NCBI GenBank assembly: GCA_002320285.1
Contig: DCKE01000026.1
Coordinates: forward strand, 213,152 to 243,790
Reading direction: 5' to 3'
DNA from: Flavobacteriaceae bacterium UBA1682
Lineage (GTDB): Bacteria; Bacteroidota; Bacteroidia; Flavobacteriales; Flavobacteriaceae
DNA: 30,639 nt
Both the position numbers and the translations under genes were made by a program. A model generated the notes under the pieces. That model had not been told where the DNA came from and ran no database searches. It saw nothing but the letters and a program-made list of their open reading frames with translations. Within the stretch, counting starts at the first letter, position 1. Each line of letters begins with the position of its first letter. Positions 1 to 7,897 of this stretch are shown one piece after another.

Positions 1-72
1 TACGCTGATACGCTGATACGCTGATGGGCGTATGGGCAAATGTGCAAATGGGCGTATGAACAAATAGGCTAT
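1..72. repeat. Degenerate 8-bp tandem repeat array
   Basis: The first 72 bases can be read as nine consecutive 8-base units. Three are perfect copies of TACGCTGA (1-24). These are followed by degenerate units such as TGGGCGTA, TGGGCAAA and TGTGCAAA, most sharing T at position 1 and C at position 5. The period is not a multiple of three and there is no reading frame, so it is non-coding. The same unit and the same TACGCTGA-TGGGCG junction recur in the same orientation at 30602-30639. It lies upstream of the yfhO promoter. Confidence 0.85.
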
Positions 73-91
73 TTACAATAAAAGTCTCGTT

Positions 92-99
92 TAAATTTG
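92..99 (+). promoter_or_regulatory. Possible -7 element (TAAATTTG) for yfhO
   Basis: This matches the Bacteroidota -7 consensus TAnnTTTG and lies 67 bases before the yfhO start. No good TTG -33 box is visible at the usual spacing, so the call rests on the -7 element and its position. Confidence 0.35.
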
Positions 100-165
100 T
101 GAATTCTTTTGATATAGTGTTATTTTAGCAAGATATTTAAATGCTCAATAAAAGCAATTCCATTT

Positions 166-2604
166 ATGAAGAATTACAAAGTATATCTACCCCATCTTCT
201 GGCATTAATCGGTTTTCTTGTTATCGCCTTGATTTATTTTTCTCCGGTACTTTCTGGAAAGGTTATTCAACAATCTGATATTGCTCAGTATACTGGTATG
301 GCGAAGGAGCAAATCGACTTTAGAAATGAATTTAAGGAAGAGGCCTATTGGACAAACAGCGCCTTTGGCGGAATGCCTACTTATCAGTTAGGGGCACAGT
401 ATCCACATAATTACATCAAAAAATTGGATTCTGTGATCCGTTTTCTACCGAGACCGGCCGATTATCTATTTGTATATTTTCTCGGGTTTTATCTGTTGCT
501 GATTTCTTTGAGAATCAATCCTTTAAAAGCTTTTTTTGGGGCTTTGGCGTTTGGTTTTTCGACCTATTTGATCATTATATTGGGGGTTGGACATAATGCT
601 AAGGCACATGCTATTGCCTACATGCCGATGTTGGTAGCTGGCGTACTGCTAGTCTTTAGGAAGAAGTATGTTTGTGGGGGCTTGCTTACCTTGTTCGCAG
701 CGGCTTTAGAGATCAATGCCAATCACTTTCAAATGACTTTTTATCTGTTGTTGTTATTGTTGATTATCGGAATTTTTTATGCGATTCAATATATTAAAAA
801 TCGCGATTTCAAGGGCTTGGGTATTGCGATATCAATCTTTGTTGGAGCGGCGCTATTAAGTATCGGAGTTAATGCGACCAATTTGATGGCAACTGCCGAA
901 TATACTAAATTCAGTACTCGTAGTGATAGTGAGTTGACATTTGAACCGAATGGGGAACCAAAAACCTCATCCAATGCGATGAGTTATGATTATATCACGG
1001 AATACAGCTATGGTATATTTGAGAGTTTGAATCTTTTTGTACCGCGTTTAACAGGTGGTGCAAATTCAGAAGATGTAGGAAAGGATTCTGAAGTATATAA
1101 ATTTGTGACAGACTTGGGGGCAAGTCCTCATGAAGCCGAACAATTCTCAGCAAACGCACCGACTTATTGGGGAGATCAACCGATCGTAGCAGCTCCTGCA
1201 TATATTGGAGCAATCGTATTGTTTTTAGCGGTTTTAGCTTTGTTTGTGGAAAAGCGAAAATTTAAATATATCTTTTTAGCAGGGGGTCTTTTGTCATTAA
1301 TGCTGTCATGGGGTAAAAATTTCCCGATTTTGACCGATCTTTTTATCGATTATTTCCCGATGTATAATAAGTTTAGGGCGGTATCATCGATTCAAGTGAT
1401 CTTGGAGTTGTGTATGCCTACTTTAGCCTTATTGGGACTACAAGCCTTTGTTAAAACTGAAGCTAAGCAGCGTGAAAAAGCGTTAAAATTAACCCTGTAT
1501 ATCACAGCGGGTGTTGTGGTACTTTTGTTTTTAATCAAGGGTAGTTTGAGTTTCTCCGGAGCGAATGATGGGTACTACAGTCAAATGTACGGAGATATCG
1601 GTCCGGCGTTTATTGATGCATTAGTGCAGGATAGAAAATCGCTGTATACCGGTGATTTAATTCGAACACTACTATTGATCGTTCCGGTTTTTGGAATGAT
1701 GTGGTTATACAGCAAAGATAAGATCAAAACAACGTTGATGGTTGTTTTGGTGGGCATACTGATGGTTGGTGATTTGATTATGATCGATTTGAACTATGTC
1801 AATAGATCCAACTTTGTCAGCGCTAGAAATATGACACATCCGTTTGAAGAAACCGGTGCAGATGCTTTTATTAAAGAAGATAAAGGAAACTTTAGAGTAT
1901 ATGAAGTACAAGGTGGTTTAAGCAGTGCTAGGACGTCCTTTTTCCATCATTCCATCGGTGGTTATCACGCGGCCAAGCCAAGGCGTTTTCAACAACTTTA
2001 CGATTACCAATTGGTCGCAAAAAGCAATATGAGCGTATTGAATATGCTCAATGTGAAATACGTAATCCAAAAGGATGAAAAAGGGCAAGACGTACCGATG
2101 AAAAATGAAGAAGCCAATGGCAATGCCTGGTTTGTTAGCCAAGTAAAAAGGGTTAACAGTGCCGATGAGGAAATGAAAGCCATGGATGATTTCGACTCTA
2201 AAAAAACAGCAATATACAATGTTAATGCATTTAAAAACAAGAATGTAAAGACTTCTTATGAAGTGGATTCATTAAGTGCAATTACGCTTGAAACCTATAA
2301 ACCTAATTATTTAAAATACAACTCTTCCAATAAAAACGACGGACTAGCTGTGTTTTCTGAAATCTACTATCCACATGGATGGAATGCTTATATAGACGGT
2401 AAGGCCGTTGAGCATATTGCGATTGATTATGTCTTGCGCGCTTTGCCAATTCCTGCAGGGCAACACGAGATTGAGTTTAAATTTGAACCAGAAGTGATTA
2501 AAACGGGAAGCAGTATCGCTTTGATAAGCAGTATTTTAATGGTTTTAGTTACTGTGGGCAGTTTGGCATATAGTTTGGGGTATATCAGAAAGAAAAACAT
2601 ATAA
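166..2604 (+). CDS. YfhO-family polytopic membrane protein
   Basis: 812 aa, full length for the flavobacterial YfhO family (Pfam 'Bacterial membrane protein YfhO'). The first transmembrane helix is at about residues 10-32. A first extracytoplasmic loop carries the family's QQSDIAQY and FGGMPTYQ stretches. Many further helices run to about residue 540, followed by a soluble C-terminal domain (about 560-780) and one last helix near 785-808. In Firmicutes, YfhO is a GT-C-like enzyme that moves sugars from undecaprenyl phosphate onto extracytoplasmic acceptors; the substrate in Bacteroidota is not known to me. The ATG at 166 directly precedes the first helix. The following glycosyltransferase starts one base after the stop, so the two are almost certainly co-expressed. 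An envelope glycan or glycoprotein role is inferred. Confidence 0.9.
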   Translation: MKNYKVYLPHLLALIGFLVIALIYFSPVLSGKVIQQSDIAQYTGMAKEQIDFRNEFKEEAYWTNSAFGGMPTYQLGAQYPHNYIKKLDSVIRFLPRPADYLFVYFLGFYLLLISLRINPLKAFFGALAFGFSTYLIIILGVGHNAKAHAIAYMPMLVAGVLLVFRKKYVCGGLLTLFAAALEINANHFQMTFYLLLLLLIIGIFYAIQYIKNRDFKGLGIAISIFVGAALLSIGVNATNLMATAEYTKFSTRSDSELTFEPNGEPKTSSNAMSYDYITEYSYGIFESLNLFVPRLTGGANSEDVGKDSEVYKFVTDLGASPHEAEQFSANAPTYWGDQPIVAAPAYIGAIVLFLAVLALFVEKRKFKYIFLAGGLLSLMLSWGKNFPILTDLFIDYFPMYNKFRAVSSIQVILELCMPTLALLGLQAFVKTEAKQREKALKLTLYITAGVVVLLFLIKGSLSFSGANDGYYSQMYGDIGPAFIDALVQDRKSLYTGDLIRTLLLIVPVFGMMWLYSKDKIKTTLMVVLVGILMVGDLIMIDLNYVNRSNFVSARNMTHPFEETGADAFIKEDKGNFRVYEVQGGLSSARTSFFHHSIGGYHAAKPRRFQQLYDYQLVAKSNMSVLNMLNVKYVIQKDEKGQDVPMKNEEANGNAWFVSQVKRVNSADEEMKAMDDFDSKKTAIYNVNAFKNKNVKTSYEVDSLSAITLETYKPNYLKYNSSNKNDGLAVFSEIYYPHGWNAYIDGKAVEHIAIDYVLRALPIPAGQHEIEFKFEPEVIKTGSSIALISSILMVLVTVGSLAYSLGYIRKKNI

Positions 2605-2605
2605 T

Positions 2606-3922
2606 TTGAAAGAGACCATCAGCGATTCCCTTGCTTTAAAAAAAGTATTGATTATAACCTATTACTGGCCGCCTGCGGGTGGGCCGGGGGTGCAACGTTG
2701 GCTTAAATTTGCCAAGTATCTACCCGATTTTGGAATTCAGCCGGTGATTTATACCCCGGAGAATCCAACATATCCGTTGTTAGACTCAAGCTTAGTAAAA
2801 GAAGTTGCTGATCATGTTGTAGTTGTAAAAAACGCTATAAAAGAACCCTATGGTTTTGCGGGTTTGCTGTCTAAGAAAGGAACGAAGAACTTGAGTTCCG
2901 GAATCATTCCGCAACAGCGTAAACAAACGATGATTGATAAGCTCCTGTTGTGGGTGAGAGGTAATTTTTTTATTCCTGATGCGCGTATAGGGTGGGTGAA
3001 ACCATCAGTGCATTTTTTGGAAAAGTATATTGCTGAAAATAATATTGAGTGTATCATTACTACTGGTCCACCACACAGTTTACATTTGATAGGGATGGAA
3101 CTCAAAAAAAGAGTACCGATTCGATGGATCGCGGACTTCAGAGATCCTTGGACCACTATAGGTTATCATAAAGAATTAAAATTGAGTGCAGCAGCGCGCA
3201 AGAAACACCGGCAAATGGAACTGGATGTACTAAAACAGGCCGATCAAATTACGGTTACTAGTTTTTCAACGAAAGTGGAGTTTGCTACTAAAACGGTTAA
3301 GCCTATTACGGTAATCACCAACGGTTATGACGTGGAGTACCTCGAAAAAAGAGAAATGGATCAGGCTTTTACTTTAGCGCATATCGGTTCGTTTTTGTCG
3401 CATCGGAATCCGCGGGTGTTGTGGAAAGCCTTAAGTGAATTGAGAAAAGAGAATCCCGAATTCAAGGCCGCTTTTCAATTTAAGTTGATCGGCAAAGTAA
3501 GTCAGGATATTTTGGATGCGCTGTCAGAGTTTAAACTAGACGATTGTACGGTCAATATGGGCTATTTAAGCCACGAAGAAGCTTTGGTGCAACAAAGGGT
3601 TTCTCAGGTTTTGTTGTTGGTGGAAATCGACTCTGAGGAAACAAAGGCAATTATACCCGGTAAGCTGTTTGAATATATGGCTGCGGAAAGGCCTATTTTA
3701 GCTATAGGACCTGAAGGAGCCGATTTTTTTAGAATCATTACCGAGACCAATACCGGACGTACGGCTCTTTATGATGAAAAAGATCACATCAAAGAAGTGC
3801 TGTTGGATTATTTTTCAAAATACCAAAACAACCAACTCAAAGTACTCGGTATGGGATTGCAGTATTATAGCCGTAAAAAGTTGACAGAAAAACTGGCGAG
3901 TCTCGTCAATGAGAATTCGTAA
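2606..3922 (+). CDS. Glycosyltransferase, GT4-like
   Basis: 438 aa. The N-terminal Rossmann half begins with the strand KKVLIITYYWPP and a glycine-rich loop (AGGPGVQRW, about residues 25-33), typical of family 4 glycosyltransferases of Bacteroidota. The middle has the ADFRDPW segment. The C-terminal half holds the donor-binding region with the acidic EE...IPGKLFEYMA stretch (about 345-360) that resembles the EX7E-type site of GT-B enzymes. No transmembrane segment is seen, so it is probably cytoplasmic or membrane-associated. It starts with TTG one base after the yfhO stop; no ATG precedes the first beta strand, so translational coupling is likely. It probably builds a lipid-linked or surface glycan; donor and acceptor cannot be read from the sequence. 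Confidence 0.88.
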   Translation: MKETISDSLALKKVLIITYYWPPAGGPGVQRWLKFAKYLPDFGIQPVIYTPENPTYPLLDSSLVKEVADHVVVVKNAIKEPYGFAGLLSKKGTKNLSSGIIPQQRKQTMIDKLLLWVRGNFFIPDARIGWVKPSVHFLEKYIAENNIECIITTGPPHSLHLIGMELKKRVPIRWIADFRDPWTTIGYHKELKLSAAARKKHRQMELDVLKQADQITVTSFSTKVEFATKTVKPITVITNGYDVEYLEKREMDQAFTLAHIGSFLSHRNPRVLWKALSELRKENPEFKAAFQFKLIGKVSQDILDALSEFKLDDCTVNMGYLSHEEALVQQRVSQVLLLVEIDSEETKAIIPGKLFEYMAAERPILAIGPEGADFFRIITETNTGRTALYDEKDHIKEVLLDYFSKYQNNQLKVLGMGLQYYSRKKLTEKLASLVNENS

Positions 3923-3976
3923 AAAAAAAACCTTCGCAAATTCACCTATTAATATTTGGGTAAATTTGCGAAGGTT
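3921..3976 (-). terminator. Rho-independent terminator of uvrA
   Basis: An 18-bp stem with one mismatch (3929-3946 with 3959-3976, 12-base loop) is followed on the minus strand by ten T residues (complement of 3921-3930). The A-run overlaps the stop codon of the plus-strand glycosyltransferase. On the plus strand there is no T-run, so it may stop transcription of that gene only weakly. Confidence 0.85.
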
Positions 3977-3996
3977 AATATAGAGATTGTTCTAAA

Positions 3997-6804
3997 TTAC
4001 AGTTTGTCTTTCAGGTACTTTCCGGTAACTGATTTTTTGTTTTTGACAATTTCTTCAGGCGTGCCAAAAGCAATTAATTGACCACCATTTTCTCCGCCTT
4101 CAGGTCCGATATCGATGATGTAGTCGGCACATTTAATCAAGTCTAAGTTGTGTTCTATCACGATGATAGAGTGTCCTTTCTCAATCAATGCTTCAAAGGA
4201 TTTTAATAGCTTTTTAATATCGTGAAAATGCAATCCCGTAGTGGGTTCATCAAAAACGAACAAGGCTTTTTCTTTGGTATTACCACTGATCAAGAAGGAA
4301 GCGAGTTTGATACGCTGGGCTTCACCTCCAGAAAGAGTGGATGAAGATTGACCTAATTGAACATAACCTAAGCCTACATCTTGAAGCGGTTTAATCTTCT
4401 GAACGATCTTGGTTTGTTTGTGGGTCTCGAAAAAGTGAATAGCGTCATCGATGGTCATCGTTAAAATATTATCGATGTTTTTACCTTCAAAGTTGACTTC
4501 CAATACTTCCTTTTTAAAGCGTTTTCCTTGACAGGTTTCGCATTCGAGATGTACATCTGCCATAAACTGCATTTCGATAGTTACCGTTCCTTCTCCCTTA
4601 CAAGTCTCACAGCGTCCACCGTCAACATTAAACGAGAAGTGTTTGGGTAAATAACCTCTTAGTTTGGATAATTGTTGTTTGGAATACAGATCGCGTATAT
4701 CATCATAAGCTTTGATATAGGTCACTGGATTGGATCTCGAACTTCGTCCAATCGGATTTTGATCGACGTATTCCACGTGTTTTAAAAAGGCATATTCACC
4801 AGTTAGTTCGGTAAACTGTCCTGCTTTTTCCCCAACACCAGTCAGTTGTTTTTGTAAAGCCGGATAGAGTATTTTTTTGACCAAAGTACTTTTTCCACTA
4901 CCAGAAACACCTGTAATAACGGTCAAGCACTCTAAAGGAAAAGTAACATTGATGTTTTTAAGATTGTTTTCTCGGGCTCCAACGATATGTAAAAAATGTT
5001 TGTAATGCCTTCTCTTTTTGGGTACTTCTATCTTTAATTCACCATTGAGATATTTAGCCGTTAGCGAATCGGATTTTAAAATAGTGGCATAGTCCCCTTG
5101 TGCAACGAGTTCCCCTCCATAACTACCTGCTTCCGGTCCGATATCGATGATTTGATCAGCGGCTTTCATGATGTCTTCGTCGTGTTCTACAACGATAACG
5201 GTATTTCCAAGTGCTTTTAAGTCTTCGAGTACACGGATCAATTTCTCAGTATCCTTTGGATGCAAGCCAATACTGGGTTCGTCTAATATATACATCGATC
5301 CAACTAAACTACTTCCCAAAGAAGTTGCCAAGTTGATCCGTTGCGATTCACCTCCAGATAAGGAAGCGGAATTTCTATTTAAGGTCAAGTAGTCCAAACC
5401 GACTTCGGTCAGGAATTCCAATCGATTGTTGATTTCCAATAGCAATCTCTTAGCTACTTTTTGATCGTATTCGGTCAATTCCAGCTTTGAAAAGAACGCG
5501 ATCAAATGCTGAATCGGTAAGTCAACCAAATCCGAAATCGTTTTTTGCGAAATTTTCACATAATTCGCTTCGACTCTCAGACGTTTGCCTTTACAGGTCG
5601 TACATTTTGTTTTTCCTCTATAACGGGAAAGCAGCACGCGGTTCTGTATTTTGTAATTCTTGGATTCGAGTTCTCTGAAAAAATCATTTAAACCGGTGAA
5701 ATACTGGTTTCCGTCCCAAAGTAATTGTTTTTGTTCCTCACTAAGTTCAAAATACGGTTTGTGTATGGGAAAGTCAAACTTATAAGCATGGCTGATCAAC
5801 AGATCTTTATACCAACTCATGCTTTCGCCACGCCAGGGGAATACCGCATTTTCAAATATGGATAAGCTGGTGTTTGGAAAAACCAATTCTTCATCGATAC
5901 CGATTATATTTCCGTACCCATCACAAGTCGGACAGGCTCCATACGGGTTATTAAAGCTAAATAAATGCACATTAGGCTCGAGGAAGGTAATTCCGTCTAG
6001 CTCAAAATTAGAAGTAAATTCGAATTGATGTTTCGCATCATCTAGGGATTGTAAATAACAATATCCTTTACCTTCGTAAAATGCGGTTTGTATGGAGTCG
6101 GCCAGTCTGTTGAAAAACTCTTCTACTTCCGAAACGACTATACGATCCACGATGATCTGCACATCCGATTTTTTAACTTTGGAGAGTTCTGCTTTGTTTT
6201 CTAACCATTGATCGAGTCGCATCATTTCGCCTTTGACAAACACTCGAGCAAAACCCTGTTGTAGTAATACGGTGAGTTTATCTTCTAAAGTACGGCCTTC
6301 TTCAAGAAATACCGGTGTTAATAAGAGCCATTTGGAACCGATATCCATTTTTTTGACCGTTTCAATAACATCGCTTACCGTATCTTTTTTAACTTCTTTT
6401 CCCGAAACAGGAGAATAGGTTTTTCCGATCCGAGCAAATAATAATTTTAAATAATCATATATTTCAGTAGAAGTACCAACGGTCGATCGAGCATTGGTTG
6501 TGTTGACCTTTTGTTCAATGGCAATTGCAGGGGCAATACCCTTAATATATTCTACTTTGGGTTTATCGATTCTTCCTAAAAATTGTCGCGCATAAGCCGA
6601 CAAGCTTTCGACATATCGTCGTTGTCCCTCAGCATATAAGGTGTCAAATGCCAAACTCGATTTTCCTGAACCGGATAAGCCTGTGATAACCACAAATTGA
6701 TTTCTAGGGATAACAACATCAATATTTTTTAAATTATGAAGCTGAGCTCCTTTAATTATGATGTTTTTTTTAGGGTCTATCTTAGAATAATCTATCTTTT
6801 CCAT
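3997..6804 (-). CDS. uvrA: UvrA, excinuclease ABC damage-recognition ATPase
   Basis: 935 aa. UvrA dimers scan DNA for bulky lesions and load UvrB in nucleotide excision repair. Visible features: first Walker A GLSGSGKSS (42-50), a UvrB-binding insertion (about 130-250), the LFSFNNPYGACPTC segment (281-294), CTTC in the signature insertion, ABC signature LSGGESQR, second Walker A GVSGSGKST, a complete CETC...CETC zinc module in the C-terminal half, and a second signature LSGGEAQR. The UvrB-binding domain is present, so this is a class I UvrA rather than the shortened UvrA2 type. The first zinc site is odd: the upstream CxxC that normally pairs with CPTC is F267 and D270 here. The gene stands alone with its own promoter and terminator. 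Confidence 0.95.
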   Translation of the reverse strand: MEKIDYSKIDPKKNIIIKGAQLHNLKNIDVVIPRNQFVVITGLSGSGKSSLAFDTLYAEGQRRYVESLSAYARQFLGRIDKPKVEYIKGIAPAIAIEQKVNTTNARSTVGTSTEIYDYLKLLFARIGKTYSPVSGKEVKKDTVSDVIETVKKMDIGSKWLLLTPVFLEEGRTLEDKLTVLLQQGFARVFVKGEMMRLDQWLENKAELSKVKKSDVQIIVDRIVVSEVEEFFNRLADSIQTAFYEGKGYCYLQSLDDAKHQFEFTSNFELDGITFLEPNVHLFSFNNPYGACPTCDGYGNIIGIDEELVFPNTSLSIFENAVFPWRGESMSWYKDLLISHAYKFDFPIHKPYFELSEEQKQLLWDGNQYFTGLNDFFRELESKNYKIQNRVLLSRYRGKTKCTTCKGKRLRVEANYVKISQKTISDLVDLPIQHLIAFFSKLELTEYDQKVAKRLLLEINNRLEFLTEVGLDYLTLNRNSASLSGGESQRINLATSLGSSLVGSMYILDEPSIGLHPKDTEKLIRVLEDLKALGNTVIVVEHDEDIMKAADQIIDIGPEAGSYGGELVAQGDYATILKSDSLTAKYLNGELKIEVPKKRRHYKHFLHIVGARENNLKNINVTFPLECLTVITGVSGSGKSTLVKKILYPALQKQLTGVGEKAGQFTELTGEYAFLKHVEYVDQNPIGRSSRSNPVTYIKAYDDIRDLYSKQQLSKLRGYLPKHFSFNVDGGRCETCKGEGTVTIEMQFMADVHLECETCQGKRFKKEVLEVNFEGKNIDNILTMTIDDAIHFFETHKQTKIVQKIKPLQDVGLGYVQLGQSSSTLSGGEAQRIKLASFLISGNTKEKALFVFDEPTTGLHFHDIKKLLKSFEALIEKGHSIIVIEHNLDLIKCADYIIDIGPEGGENGGQLIAFGTPEEIVKNKKSVTGKYLKDKL

Positions 6805-6823
6805 ACGAGTTTACAGTAATATA

Positions 6824-6831
6824 CAAAGGTA
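6824..6831 (-). promoter_or_regulatory. -7 element (TACCTTTG) for uvrA
   Basis: On the minus strand this is a perfect TAnnTTTG match whose last base is 20 bases before the uvrA ATG, implying a leader of roughly a dozen bases. No clear TTG -33 box is seen at normal spacing. Confidence 0.5.
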
Positions 6832-6944
6832 ATCATTTATTATTTTGGGGTGAAATTAATTGAATTTATATTGTTGTTCAAATATAAATCCATGCGATTC
6901 GAGTCATCGATTTACTTTACAAAAAAAAACTTAATAATTAACAC

Positions 6945-6971
6945 TTGTTAAAAAAAAATAACATATATTTG
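6945..6971 (+). promoter_or_regulatory. Bacteroidota-type promoter for the ECF sigma gene
   Basis: TTG at 6945-6947 and TATATTTG at 6964-6971 with 16 bases between them, close to the TTG/TAnnTTTG consensus (spacing slightly short). The predicted start lies about 65 bases before the sigma factor gene. Confidence 0.55.
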
Positions 6972-7044
6972 GGAATCATAAAAAACAAAAAGCCTATTGC
7001 TCAAAAGTACTTTATAAAAATTTCGACATAAATATTTTAAAAGT

Positions 7045-7635
7045 ATGATTATGGAATATATCAATATGCCAGATTCCTTGTTGATCCAACACTATGTGAG
7101 TGGGGGTGAGAAAGCATTGGAGGTTTTGATTCAAAGGCACCAGTCAAAAATTTATGGGTTTATTTACTCCAAACTTGGAGATCGTGACATGACAGAAGAT
7201 GTCTTTCAAGAAACCTTTATCAAAGTTATACATACCCTGAAAACTAAAAAATACAATGAAGAAGGTAAGTTCTTGCCTTGGGTCATACGTATTGCTCACA
7301 ATTTGGTGATCGATCATTTTCGACGCACTAAGAAAATGCCGATGCAAAGAGATTCTGATGAGTTTTCTATCTTTTCTTTTATAACGGATAACGACCCTAA
7401 TATGGAGCATCAAATGATTTCAGGGCAGTTGGAAGTGGATTTAAAAAAATTAATCGAAGAATTACCCGAAGATCAAAAGGAAGTTTTAATCATGAGAATC
7501 TATCAAGATCTCAGTTTTAAAGAAATTGCCGTGATTACCGATGTCAGTATCAATACCGCTTTAGGGCGAATGCGTTATGCGTTAATGAATATTCGTAAAA
7601 TGATCGACCAACGAAATTTAATACTGCTCGATTAA
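7045..7635 (+). CDS. ECF-type sigma-70 family sigma factor
   Basis: 196 aa. The N-terminal half is sigma region 2 (about residues 12-98), with the core-binding stretch MTEDVFQETFIKV and the helix WVIRIAHNLVIDHFRR, which melts and reads the -10. Region 4 is at about 135-190, with LPEDQKEVLIMRIYQDLSFKEIA and a helix-turn-helix ending in ALGRMRYALMNIRK. Regions 1 and 3 are missing, as in the ECF group. An alternative ATG lies two codons downstream (7051). No anti-sigma factor is encoded beside it; a 47-aa gene follows instead. The target regulon cannot be deduced. Confidence 0.92.
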   Translation: MIMEYINMPDSLLIQHYVSGGEKALEVLIQRHQSKIYGFIYSKLGDRDMTEDVFQETFIKVIHTLKTKKYNEEGKFLPWVIRIAHNLVIDHFRRTKKMPMQRDSDEFSIFSFITDNDPNMEHQMISGQLEVDLKKLIEELPEDQKEVLIMRIYQDLSFKEIAVITDVSINTALGRMRYALMNIRKMIDQRNLILLD

Positions 7636-7641
7636 GTATTT

Positions 7642-7691
7642 GTTAGTTTTAATAATAAAACAATTTATTTGCCGTTATTATTAAAACTAAC
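7642..7691. repeat. Perfect 17-bp inverted repeat between sigma gene and small ORF
   Basis: GTTAGTTTTAATAATAA at 7642-7658 is exactly complementary to 7675-7691, with a 16-base spacer. The arms are very AT-rich and no T-run follows, so it is a poor intrinsic terminator. The spacer contains TTTATTTG (7664-7671), one mismatch from the TAnnTTTG -7 element, and TTTG lies 21 bases upstream of it at 7639-7642. It may therefore be an operator around the promoter of the 47-aa gene, or a processing or stability hairpin. Confidence 0.7.
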
Positions 7692-7702
7692 TGATACAAA
7701 AT

Positions 7703-7846
7703 ATGGCAAAAAGTTACTCACCACGATTAAAGAAATTTGAGATTAATGCTCCAAAAAAAGAAACCATCGATTTTTTACTGCGTTATTCAAGAGCGTTACA
7801 AGTGATCCAGGTTAACAAACTTCAAATTCAAGTTTTGCTTAATTAA
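7703..7846 (+). CDS. Small basic protein, 47 aa, unknown function
   Basis: ATG at 7703 opens a 47-codon frame ending TAA at 7846. The protein starts MAKSYSPRLKKFEIN, with six Lys or Arg in the first 19 residues. It then has an amphipathic stretch around residues 22-46 (DFLLRYSRALQVIQVN). There is no signal peptide, transmembrane helix or cysteine. Codon use resembles its neighbours. The gene sits between a perfect inverted repeat and a strong terminator, which supports its being a real unit. I have the impression that similar short proteins occur in other flavobacteria, but I cannot verify that. It lacks the features of a ZAS-type or membrane anti-sigma factor. Confidence 0.7.
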   Translation: MAKSYSPRLKKFEINAPKKETIDFLLRYSRALQVIQVNKLQIQVLLN

Positions 7847-7859
7847 ATCAAATTCAAAT

Positions 7860-7897
7860 AAAAAAGCCCTTAAAAATTATTTTTTAAGGGCTTTTTT
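7860..7897. terminator. Bidirectional terminator shared by small ORF and nth
   Basis: A perfect 17-bp stem (7860-7876 with 7881-7897) has a 4-base loop. The GC core AGCCCTT is flanked by an A-run on one side and a T-run on the other, so it should work on both strands. The nth stop codon lies in the loop (7877-7879), so one arm of the hairpin encodes the last residues of Nth. Confidence 0.92.

Noticed and set aside
1..72. Short tandem repeats considered as a CRISPR array
   Set aside because: Units are only 8 bases and contiguous, without spacers, and there are no cas genes in the window.
7703..7846. Anti-sigma factor for the adjacent ECF sigma
   Set aside because: 47 residues, with no transmembrane helix and no zinc-binding His/Cys motif, so the usual anti-sigma designs do not fit. 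A novel binding partner cannot be excluded.
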